From Actinomycetota bacterium (GTDB lineage: Bacteria; Actinomycetota; UBA4738; HRBIN12): a stretch of 12,950 nucleotides of DNA. Below the pieces are notes generated by a model. The model was not told the origin of the DNA and made no database searches. It worked only from the letters and a program-made list of their open reading frames with translations. This document shows, piece after piece, positions 7,327 to 12,822 of the stretch. The DNA is taken from assembly GCA_004366195.1 (NCBI GenBank), contig ML214175.1, forward strand, positions 1 to 12,950, in the 5' to 3' direction. Within the stretch, counting starts at the first letter, position 1. Each line of letters opens with the position of its first letter. The position numbers and the translations under genes were made by a program.

Positions 7327-8093
7327 TGGCGACCGACGTGGGCGACGTGCTGGAGACCTCGGATCGGCGACGGGCCGGCGCGAGCGGCAAGGTGACCCTC
7401 ACGCTCCGCATCCGCCGCTACAACCCGGAGCTGCGGGGCGAGGAGTCCTGGTGGGACGAGTTCACGATCCAGGCGGACCCCAACGACCGACTCCTCGACG
7501 CCCTCCACGAGGTGAAGTGGCACCACGACGGGACGCTGGCCCTGCGACGCTCGTGCGCGCACGGCATCTGCGGCTCGGACGCCGTGATGGTGAACGGACG
7601 GAACCGCCTCGCCTGCAAGGTGCTCGTGCGCGACATCGCGCCGAAGGCCACCGTGGAGCCGATCCGCGGCCTGCCGGTCCTCAAGGACCTCATCGTGGAT
7701 ATGGAGCCGTTCTTCGAAGGCTACCGCTCGGTCCTTCCCTACCTCATCAACGACGAGGGCGAGCCGGACCGGGAGCGGCTGCAGTCGCCGGAGGAGCGGC
7801 AGCGCTACGACGACACGACGAAGTGCATCCTGTGCGCCTGCTGCACCACCTCGTGCCCGATCTTCTGGGGGGACGAGGGGTACGTCGGCCCGGCGGCGAT
7901 CGTCCAGGCCCACCGCTTCATCTTCGACTCGCGCGACCGCGGCGCGAGGGAGCGGCTGCAGATCCTGGCCGACAAGACCGGGGTGTTCCGCTGCCGGACC
8001 ACCTTCAACTGCACCGACGCCTGCCCGCGGGGCATCGAGGTCACGAAGGCGATCCAGGAGGTCAAGCGGGAGATCCTGCTCGACCGCTTCTGA
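7326..8093 (+). CDS. sdhB: Succinate dehydrogenase iron-sulfur subunit
   Basis: Carries electrons from SdhA flavin to quinone through three Fe-S clusters. 255 residues. The N-terminal ferredoxin domain has C77, C82, D85 and C97 in RRSCAHGICGSDAVMVNG and NRLAC; Asp at the third [2Fe-2S] ligand position also occurs in E. coli SdhB and is not a defect. The C-terminal domain has C167, C170, C173 and C177 in CILCACCTTSCP, then C223, C229 and C233 in FRCRTTFNCTDACPRGI, giving ligands for the [4Fe-4S] and [3Fe-4S] clusters. A roughly 20-residue N-terminal tail precedes the domain. ATG 7326 overlaps the sdhA stop, with a GGAAG-type ribosome-binding site about 5 bases upstream. Last gene of sdhCDAB; a hairpin follows 14 bases after the stop. 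Confidence 0.96.
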   Translation: MATDVGDVLETSDRRRAGASGKVTLTLRIRRYNPELRGEESWWDEFTIQADPNDRLLDALHEVKWHHDGTLALRRSCAHGICGSDAVMVNGRNRLACKVLVRDIAPKATVEPIRGLPVLKDLIVDMEPFFEGYRSVLPYLINDEGEPDRERLQSPEERQRYDDTTKCILCACCTTSCPIFWGDEGYVGPAAIVQAHRFIFDSRDRGARERLQILADKTGVFRCRTTFNCTDACPRGIEVTKAIQEVKREILLDRF

Positions 8094-8107
8094 GCGGCGC
8101 ACGCCTC

Positions 8108-8138
8108 GCCGGGGGCGGGTCGCCGAGATCGCCCCGGC
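8108..8138 (+). terminator. Hairpin after sdhB
   Basis: GCCGGGGGCG (8108-8117) pairs with CGCCCCGGC (8130-8138) with one bulged G and a 12-base loop. It lies 14 bases downstream of the sdhB stop. There is no T-run after it, so it would be a U-less terminator. It ends 5 bases before the proposed -10 box of the next gene. Confidence 0.45.
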
Positions 8139-8143
8139 TGCGG

Positions 8144-8179
8144 TATAGATGAGGGAGCGGAACCGAGCGTGATGGAGGT
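8144..8179 (+). promoter_or_regulatory. -10 box and ribosome-binding site of the DUF1918 gene
   Basis: TATAGA at 8144-8149 (context CGGTATAGATGAGGG) is a good -10 candidate and an AT-rich island in very GC-rich DNA. GGAGGT at 8174-8179 lies 4 bases before ATG 8184 and favours that start over GTG 8169 or ATG 8172. No -35 consensus; the hairpin at 8108-8138 sits there. Confidence 0.45.
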
Positions 8180-8183
8180 CGAG

Positions 8184-8384
8184 ATGGAAGCGAAGGTCGG
8201 AGACCACATCATCGTCGAGTCCGAGCACGTCGGGACCCCCGAGCGCCGGGGCGAGGTCCTCGAGGTGATCCGGGGTACCACCGGCGTCCGGTACCGGGTC
8301 CGCTGGCAGGACGGCCACGAGACCATCTTCACCCCCAGCGCGGGGAGCGTCCGGATCGTCTCCAAGGAGCCCGCGGCCAGCTGA
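8184..8384 (+). CDS. DUF1918 domain protein
   Basis: Small 66-residue protein filled by one DUF1918 domain, a short family widespread in actinobacteria and predicted to be a small beta-barrel; its function is unknown. Visible family pattern: VGDHIIVESEHVGTPERRGE at 5-24, then EVLEV, YRVRWQDGHETIFTPS (37-52) and SVRIV. No signal peptide, membrane segment or cysteine is seen. The ATG at 8184 follows GGAGGT; ATG 8172 would add four residues. It appears to be a separate transcription unit between sdhCDAB and the oppositely oriented mdh-fum operon, with its own -10 box and a hairpin right after it. The neighbourhood gives no clear hint of its role. Confidence 0.85.
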   Translation: MEAKVGDHIIVESEHVGTPERRGEVLEVIRGTTGVRYRVRWQDGHETIFTPSAGSVRIVSKEPAAS

Positions 8385-8391
8385 CCTACCC

Positions 8392-8424
8392 CGGGCCCCG
8401 ACCGGGGTCCGTCTCGGGGGCCCG
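8392..8424. terminator. Bidirectional hairpin between converging genes
   Basis: CGGGCCCCGA (8392-8401) pairs with TCGGGGGCCCG (8414-8424), 10 bp with one bulged G and a 12-base loop. It fills the 40-base gap between the DUF1918 stop at 8384 and the stop of the minus-strand 53-residue gene at 8425, so it is placed to end transcription from both sides. No U-tract in either direction. Confidence 0.5.
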
Positions 8425-8586
8425 TCAGCAGCCGGGCTGCCCGGGGTGGCCGCAGCAACCGCGAGCGAGCGCCCGCGCCCGGTTCCGCAGCGCGAGCGCG
8501 AGCTGCCTCGGCAGGGGCGCGTCGGAGGCCCGCCAGTTGGTGAAGAGGTCCCGGGCGCGGGCGCGGAGCTCGTCGGGGGAGCCCAT
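8425..8586 (-). CDS. 53-residue Cys-rich small protein, fumarase operon tail
   Basis: Not recognised. ATG 8586 begins 2 bases after the fumB stop, with TAAGG directly before the ATG, and the frame closes with TGA at 8425-8427. The protein opens MGSPDELRARARDLFTNWRA, a likely amphipathic helix. It then reads SDAPLPRQLALALRNRARAL, a second basic helix, and ends GCCGHPGQPGC. It is strongly basic (9 Arg against 4 Asp/Glu). All three cysteines and the only histidine lie in the last ten residues, so the tail could bind a metal or be redox active. No signal peptide or membrane segment. Evidence that it is real: codons end predominantly in G or C, it is coupled to fumB, it ends directly against a hairpin, and the tail composition is too structured for noise. 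Inferred role: accessory to the Fe-S fumarase or to the operon; this is a guess. Confidence 0.62.
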   Translation of the reverse strand: MGSPDELRARARDLFTNWRASDAPLPRQLALALRNRARALARGCCGHPGQPGC

Positions 8587-8588
8587 CC

Positions 8589-9203
8589 TTACCGCGGCGC
8601 GCCGAGTCGGAACTCCTCCGGCAGGAGTTCCTCCTTCCGCCAGGGCGCGACCGCCTGCTCGTAGAAGTCGCGGCCCTCGCAGTCGTTGACGACCCAGACC
8701 GGCAGATCCTCCACCTCGAGCTCGCGGACCGCCTCCGGCCCGAGGTCCTCGAAGGCGATGACCCGCTGGGCCCGGATCTGGAGCGCCGCGAGCGCCCCCC
8801 CGCCCCCGAGGGCGGCCATGTACACCGCGGTGTGGCGCTTGAGGGCCTCGCGGACCGTCGGGCCGCGGCCGCCCTTGCCGATCATGCCCTTCACCCCCAG
8901 CTCGAGGAGCCGGGGCGTGTAGCGGTCCATCCGGCTGGCGGTGGTGGGGCCGGCCGAGCCGATCACGTGGCCGGGCTTCTCCGGCGTCGGCCCGACGTAG
9001 TACACGATCTGGCCCGCCGGGTCGAAGGGGAGCGGCTCCCCCGCGTCGAGGAGCTCGATCATCCGCTTGTGGGCGGCGTCGCGGGCGGCGTACACGACCC
9101 CGGAGACGAGCACGACGTCCCCCGCCTGCAGCTGGCGGACGTCCTCGTCCGACAGGGGGGCGCGGATCCGCTTGCGGCCGTCCGGGAGCAGCTCGACGGA
9201 CAT
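8589..9203 (-). CDS. Class I fumarate hydratase, beta subunit (C-terminal type)
   Basis: Second subunit of the two-chain [4Fe-4S] fumarase, which reversibly hydrates fumarate to L-malate; the family also includes L-tartrate dehydratase beta. 204 residues. Motifs: LQAGDVVLVSGVVYAARDAA (25-44), IVYYVGPTP (66-74), VIGSAGPTTASRMD (80-93), GMIGKGG (106-112) and VWVVNDCEGRDFYEQ. The SAGPTTASRMD and GKGG stretches are the substrate-binding signatures of this domain in single-chain class I fumarases. It starts at ATG 9203, one base after the alpha-subunit stop, so the two are surely cotranslated. Fumarase is favoured over tartrate dehydratase because malate dehydrogenase, succinate dehydrogenase and citrate synthase are neighbours. 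Confidence 0.92.
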   Translation of the reverse strand: MSVELLPDGRKRIRAPLSDEDVRQLQAGDVVLVSGVVYAARDAAHKRMIELLDAGEPLPFDPAGQIVYYVGPTPEKPGHVIGSAGPTTASRMDRYTPRLLELGVKGMIGKGGRGPTVREALKRHTAVYMAALGGGGALAALQIRAQRVIAFEDLGPEAVRELEVEDLPVWVVNDCEGRDFYEQAVAPWRKEELLPEEFRLGAPR

Positions 9204-9204
9204 C

Positions 9205-10059
9205 TCAGATCACCCTCGTTCCGGTCCGGTGCGCGTGGCACTCGATGTTCACGGCCACGGGCAGCGAGGCGATGTGGGTCGCCATGGTCTCGACGTGGAC
9301 GGCGAGCACGGTCTGCGTGCCGCCGAGGGACTGGGGGCCGATCCCGAGCGCGTTGCACTTCTCGAACAGCTCGGCCTCGAGCTCGGCCACCCTCGGGTCG
9401 GGGTGGGGCTGCCCGACCTTCCGCATGAGCGCTCGCTTGGCGAGGATGGCCGCGTACTCGAAGTTCCCCCCGATCCCCACCCCGATGATCCCCGGCGGGC
9501 AGGCGTCGGGGCCGGCCTCAGCCACGGTGCGCAGGACGAAGCTCTTCACCCCCTCCAGCCCGTCGGAGGGCTTCAGCATGGCGTGCCGGCCCTTGTTCTC
9601 GGAGCCGCCGCCTTTGGCGTCCACCTGGATCCGGATCTGGTCGCCGGGGACGATCCGGGTGTGGATGAACGCCGGGGTGTTGTCCCCGGTGTTGCGCCGC
9701 TCGAACACGGGATCGGCGACGATGGACGCCCGCAGGTACGCGTCGCGGTACCCGCTGCGGACGCCCTCGTTGATCGCGTCGGTGAGGTCGGCGCCGACGA
9801 TGTGCACGTCCTGGCCGACGTCGATGAACACCACCGTGTAGCCCGTGTCCTGGCAGTAGGGGTACTCGCCCTGGGCGGCGAGCTCCTGGTTGCGGATCAG
9901 CAGGTCCAGGATCTGGCGCCCGATGGGCGACTCCTCCTTCTCCCGGGCCCGACGGATCGCGGCCGCCATGTCCTCGGGGACCTTGTAGTTGATCTCCATG
10001 CAGAGCTCCCGGACGGCCCGGGTGATCTCCGCGGCATCGACCTCGCGCACCTGCCCCAT
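9205..10059 (-). CDS. Class I fumarate hydratase, alpha subunit (N-terminal type)
   Basis: Fe-S-binding subunit of the two-chain class I fumarase. 284 residues from ATG 10059. Motifs: GEYPYCQDTGYTVVF (64-78), RRNTGDNTPAFIH (121-133), AKGGGSENKGRHAMLKPSDG (148-167), GPDACPPGIIGVGIGGNFE (183-201), EKCNALGIGPQSLGGTQTVL (233-252) and NIECHAHRTGTRV. C69, C187 and C235 are the expected three [4Fe-4S] ligands, leaving one iron free for substrate, as in aconitase-like hydratases. Such clusters are oxygen and superoxide sensitive. ATG 10059 is preferred because AGGAG at 10069-10073 is 8 bases upstream; ATG 10068 would add three residues but sits too close to that site. A -10-like TACGAT lies just upstream, so this gene may have its own promoter as well as readthrough from mdh. 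Confidence 0.94.
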   Translation of the reverse strand: MGQVREVDAAEITRAVRELCMEINYKVPEDMAAAIRRAREKEESPIGRQILDLLIRNQELAAQGEYPYCQDTGYTVVFIDVGQDVHIVGADLTDAINEGVRSGYRDAYLRASIVADPVFERRNTGDNTPAFIHTRIVPGDQIRIQVDAKGGGSENKGRHAMLKPSDGLEGVKSFVLRTVAEAGPDACPPGIIGVGIGGNFEYAAILAKRALMRKVGQPHPDPRVAELEAELFEKCNALGIGPQSLGGTQTVLAVHVETMATHIASLPVAVNIECHAHRTGTRVI

Positions 10060-10083
10060 GCCCCTCATCTCCTCCCAGGGCCC

Positions 10084-10089
10084 ATCGTA
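10084..10089 (-). promoter_or_regulatory. Possible internal -10 box before fumarase alpha
   Basis: TACGAT on the minus strand in the 54-base gap between the mdh stop (10114) and fumarase alpha, about 25 bases before ATG 10059. It would give a leader of about 18 bases containing the AGGAG ribosome-binding site. No -35 box is evident, and an operon with mdh is equally compatible. Confidence 0.25.
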
Positions 10090-10113
10090 TCGCTGCGCCT
10101 CCGCAAGCCCTCC

Positions 10114-11037
10114 TCAGAGCTTGGCGAGGTCCGCGCACTTCGCGCGGATGCCCTCGGCCGCGGCGCGCAGCGCCGCGAGCTCGTCCGGGTTGAGCTCGAG
10201 CTCGACGATCTCGGCGACGCCGCTGCGCGACAGGCGCACCGGCACGCCGACGTACACGTCGTGGATCCCGTACTGGCCCGTCGTCCAGGCGCAGACCGGC
10301 ATGAGCTCCTCGGTGTTCCGGACGATCGCCTCCACCATCTTCGCCACCGCCGCCGACGGCGCGTAGAAGGCGCTCCCCTTCTTCAGCAGCGACACGATCT
10401 CGGCGCCCGCGTCCCGGGTGCGCTGGTAGAGGCGCTCCAGGGTCGCCTCGTCCACGAGCTCGGTGAGGGGCCGGCCCTTCACCGTCGCGTGCCGAGGCAA
10501 CGGCACCATCGACTCCCCGTGCGAGCCGAGGGTCATCGCCTCCACCTCGAGGGGCGAGACCCCGAGCTCCTCCGCGATGAAGTACCGCAGGCGGGCCGAG
10601 TCGAGGACCCCCGCCATGCCCATCACGCGCTCCTTCGGGAAGCCAGAGGTCTCGGCCGCGAGGTAGGTCATCTCGTCCAGCGGGTTCGTGACCACGATGA
10701 TGACCGCGTCCGGTGAGCCGGGGACCACCTGCTCGACCACGCTGCGGACGATCCCGGCGTTCTTGTCGAGGAGGTCCATCCGGCTCATCCCCGGCTGACG
10801 GGGGAACCCGGCCGTGATCACCACGACGTCGGAGCCCGCCGTGTCCGCGTAATCGTTGGTGCCGATCACCGTCGGCTCGAACCCGACGATGGGGCTCGAC
10901 TGCCGCAGGTCCAGGGCCAGCCCCTGCGGCAGGCCCTCGATGATGTCGATGAGCACGATCTCGCCGATCCCCCGCTCGAGCAGGCGCATCGCCGTGGTCT
11001 GGCCGACGAACCCGGTGCCGACGATGGTGATCCGCAT
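10114..11037 (-). CDS. mdh: Malate dehydrogenase, NAD-dependent, LDH-like type
   Basis: Oxidises L-malate to oxaloacetate with NAD+. 307 residues, the length of the LDH-like (class 3) malate dehydrogenases rather than the longer actinobacterial MDH type. N-terminal Rossmann motif MRITIVGTGFVGQTTAMRLL (1-20); D31 at the end of the second strand indicates NAD rather than NADP. The substrate loop GFPRQPGMSRMDLL (77-90) gives R80, the specificity arginine for malate over lactate, and R86. VTNPLDEMTYLA (116-127) gives N118. DSARLRYFIAEEL gives R149, and TLGSHGESMVPL (169-180) gives the catalytic H173. ATG 11037 is fixed by AAGGAG at 11046-11051 with an 8-base spacer; a longer open frame upstream lacks family similarity. 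First gene of the minus-strand mdh-fumarase-small protein cluster, divergent from citrate synthase. Confidence 0.95.
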   Translation of the reverse strand: MRITIVGTGFVGQTTAMRLLERGIGEIVLIDIIEGLPQGLALDLRQSSPIVGFEPTVIGTNDYADTAGSDVVVITAGFPRQPGMSRMDLLDKNAGIVRSVVEQVVPGSPDAVIIVVTNPLDEMTYLAAETSGFPKERVMGMAGVLDSARLRYFIAEELGVSPLEVEAMTLGSHGESMVPLPRHATVKGRPLTELVDEATLERLYQRTRDAGAEIVSLLKKGSAFYAPSAAVAKMVEAIVRNTEELMPVCAWTTGQYGIHDVYVGVPVRLSRSGVAEIVELELNPDELAALRAAAEGIRAKCADLAKL

Positions 11038-11045
11038 GGCGCTCG

Positions 11046-11077
11046 CTCCTTCCGGTACGGGCAACGACGGCATCCTA
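11046..11077 (-). promoter_or_regulatory. mdh -10 box and ribosome-binding site
   Basis: TAGGAT (11072-11077, minus strand, context CGGTAGGATGCC) is a plausible -10 box about 35 bases before ATG 11037. AAGGAG at 11046-11051 is a good Shine-Dalgarno sequence 8 bases from the start. No clear -35 box. Confidence 0.4.
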
Positions 11078-11112
11078 CCGCTCCGCCCGATGCGTCTCGG
11101 GGGAACCGGAGA

Positions 11113-11122
11113 GCCTGCAGGC
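11113..11122. repeat. Small palindromes in the mdh/citrate synthase divergent region
   Basis: GCCTGCAGGC is a perfect 10-bp palindrome near the middle of the 214-base divergent gap (11038-11251). A second perfect palindrome, CCGCGCGCGCGG (11157-11168), abuts the citrate synthase -10 box. Either could be an operator, but palindromes this short are expected by chance at this base composition. Confidence 0.2.
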
Positions 11123-11168
11123 GGTGTCGCGCGGGAGCCCGGCATGGGTGGAACCGCCGCGCGCGCGG

Positions 11169-11174
11169 TAGGCT
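11169..11174 (+). promoter_or_regulatory. Possible citrate synthase -10 box
   Basis: TAGGCT in the context CGGTAGGCTCAACC predicts a leader of about 70 bases before GTG 11252. GGAG at 11241-11244, 7 bases before the GTG, is the ribosome-binding site. No -35 consensus. The rest of the leader shows no recognisable riboswitch. Confidence 0.35.
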
Positions 11175-11251
11175 CAACCGCGGAGCACACCGGAAGCAGC
11201 CGCGCTCGGACGCCCTCGGCGGCCGGGCGCCCGGGATCACGGAGCGCGACG

Positions 11252-12367
11252 GTGACCGACAAGGGCCTGCGTCAGGTCGTGGCGGCGGAGACGAGGATCT
11301 CCGACATCGACGGCATCCGGGGACGCCTCTGGTACGTCGGGTACGAGATCGAGGAGCTCGCCGAGAAGAGCACCTTCGAGGAGGTCGCCTACCTCCTCCA
11401 CCACCTGGAGCTCCCGACCCGGGACCAGCTCGACGAGCTCAACGAGTTCCTGGTCTCCGAGCGCGAGCCCTCCCCGTTCCTCGTGAGCCTGATGCCCACC
11501 CTCGCCCAGCAGACGTCGCCGATGTCGATGCTCCGGACGAGCGTGTCGGCGGCCTCGGCCTACGACCCCGACGGCTGGGACGATTCCCCCGAGGCCAACG
11601 AGCGCAAGGCCTACCGGCTCATCGCGAAGACCCCCACCCTCCTCGCGATGTACCACCGGATGCGCACGGCCCAGGAGGTCGTCCCCCCCAACCCCAAGCT
11701 CTCGCACGCGGCGAACTTCCTCGCCATGCTCCTCGGCGAGGAGCCCTCCCCGGAGGACGCGCGGACGCTCGACACGACCCTGATCCTCTACGCCGACCAC
11801 ACGATGAACGCCTCCACGTTCACGGCGAGGATCATCGCCTCCACGCTCGCCGACATGTTCTCGGCCATCACCGGCGCCATCGCGGCCCTCAAGGGCCCCC
11901 TGCACGGCGGGGCGAACGAGGAGGCGATGAAGATGCTCGAGGAGGTCGGCTCGCCGGAGCGGGCCGAGGCGTACGTCGCGGACCGACTGGCCCGCAAGCA
12001 GAAGATCATGGGGTTCGGGCACGCCGTCTACAAGACGATGGACCCCCGGGCTCGGATCCTCAAGCGCCTCTCCCGCGAGGTCGGCGAACGCCACGGGGAC
12101 CTACGCTGGTACGAAATCTCCGAGGCGATCGAGCGCGCGGTGGCCGAGCAGAAGGGCCTGCACCCCAACGTGGACTTCTACGCCGCCAGCGTCTACCACA
12201 TGCTCGGGATCCCGACCGATCTCATGACGCCGATCTTCGCCATGGCCCGGATGGCCGGCTGGACGGCCCACGTCCGCGAGCAGTACGCGGACAACCGCGT
12301 GATCCGGCCCGACTCCGAGTACATCGGCCCGCGGAACCAGCGTTACGTCCCCATCGACGAGCGCTAG
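11252..12367 (+). CDS. gltA: Citrate synthase
   Basis: Condenses acetyl-CoA and oxaloacetate to citrate, the entry to the TCA cycle. 371 residues, the shorter (type I-like, PrpC/CitZ-size) bacterial form without the E. coli N-terminal NADH-binding domain. Motifs: GIRGRLWYVGYEIEELAEKS (21-40), SHAANFLAMLLGE (151-163), LYADHTMNASTFTARI (179-194), LKGPLHGGANEEAM (213-226), MGFGHAVYKTMDPRA (253-267) and HPNVDFYAASVYHMLGIP (304-321). Catalytic residues H218, H257 and D308 are present. GTG 11252 is preferred: the upstream frame stays open but lacks family similarity, and GGAG lies 7 bases before. 2-Methylcitrate synthase is a close relative and cannot be excluded from motifs alone, but divergent pairing with mdh favours citrate synthase. 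Its TAG stop overlaps the stop of the converging gene in a shared CTAG. Confidence 0.94.
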   Translation: MTDKGLRQVVAAETRISDIDGIRGRLWYVGYEIEELAEKSTFEEVAYLLHHLELPTRDQLDELNEFLVSEREPSPFLVSLMPTLAQQTSPMSMLRTSVSAASAYDPDGWDDSPEANERKAYRLIAKTPTLLAMYHRMRTAQEVVPPNPKLSHAANFLAMLLGEEPSPEDARTLDTTLILYADHTMNASTFTARIIASTLADMFSAITGAIAALKGPLHGGANEEAMKMLEEVGSPERAEAYVADRLARKQKIMGFGHAVYKTMDPRARILKRLSREVGERHGDLRWYEISEAIERAVAEQKGLHPNVDFYAASVYHMLGIPTDLMTPIFAMARMAGWTAHVREQYADNRVIRPDSEYIGPRNQRYVPIDER

Positions 12368-12771
12368 CCGGTGGGGAACCCCGCTTCCCGGAGCTCCGTG
12401 CTCGCCGTCGCCAACACGACCAGGAACAGGACCAGCGTCCCGACCCCCACCCAACCGAGGACGATGCCGGCCACGGCGAGACCCCGCCCTCCTTCCGCCC
12501 CTCCGGAGCGGTCGATCTGCGACTTCGCCGAGTAGCCGAAGATCAGGGCGAGGATGGAGCCCACCCAGTAGAGCCAGAGGATCCCCAGGACCAGGGAGGC
12601 GATGGCCATGCCGTTGGTCCGCTGCGGCTGCGGCGCGGGCCGCCGCATGGTCGCGAAGTCGTAGCCGCAGAAGCGGCAGACCATCGCCTCGGCCCGGATC
12701 TCCTCCGCGCACGCCGGGCACTTCTTCGTGGCGGGGCCCGAACCCGGAGCCGGTGGCAGCGAACCTTCCAT
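12364..12771 (-). CDS. Zinc-ribbon and DUF4190 membrane protein
   Basis: 135 residues from ATG 12771. An N-terminal zinc ribbon KKCPACAEEIRAEAMVCRFC (16-35) has C18, C21, C32 and C35. After a proline-rich linker (44-50) comes a DUF4190 domain with NGMAIASLVLGILWLYWVG (53-71) and a first helix to about 80, the conserved loop YSAKSQIDRSGG (80-91), GGRGLAVAGIVLGW (94-107) and a second helix to about 122. Predicted two-pass membrane protein with the ribbon in the cytoplasm; function unknown, and the architecture is common in actinobacteria. ATG 12771 is preferred over a start at 12810 because the latter would precede the -10-like TATCGT at 12782-12787. No strong ribosome-binding site; translation may be near-leaderless. 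Its stop shares CTAG with the citrate synthase stop, leaving no room for a terminator between them. Confidence 0.85.
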   Translation of the reverse strand: MEGSLPPAPGSGPATKKCPACAEEIRAEAMVCRFCGYDFATMRRPAPQPQRTNGMAIASLVLGILWLYWVGSILALIFGYSAKSQIDRSGGAEGGRGLAVAGIVLGWVGVGTLVLFLVVLATASTELREAGFPTG

Positions 12772-12781
12772 CCCCGCGCGG

Positions 12782-12787
12782 ACGATA
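12782..12787 (-). promoter_or_regulatory. Possible -10 box for the zinc-ribbon/DUF4190 gene
   Basis: TATCGT on the minus strand ends 10 bases before ATG 12771, implying a leader of only about 4 bases. It lies in the 51-base gap after the methylenetetrahydrofolate reductase stop. No -35 consensus. Confidence 0.25.
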
Positions 12788-12822
12788 GGCCACGTCCGCC
12801 TGGGAAGCAACCAGCACGCCGC

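Noticed and set aside
7551..7624. Apparent loss of a [2Fe-2S] ligand in SdhB (Asp at the third position)
   Set aside because: E. coli SdhB has the same Cys-to-Asp change, so it is a known functional variant.
9067..10716. 549-codon plus-strand open frame opposite the fumarase subunits and mdh
   Set aside because: Shadow of three certain minus-strand genes; no recognisable domain.
11157..11168. CCGCGCGCGCGG as a Z-DNA or operator element
   Set aside because: Alternating CG runs are expected by chance at this GC content, and no second copy was seen at comparable positions.
10856..11251. N-terminal extension of citrate synthase into the mdh gene
   Set aside because: The extension is antisense to mdh coding sequence and unlike citrate synthases; GTG 11252 fits the family start.
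11038..11262. N-terminal extension of malate dehydrogenase up to 11262
   Set aside because: The added residues lack family similarity, run through the proposed promoter, and ATG 11037 has an AAGGAG site at ideal spacing.
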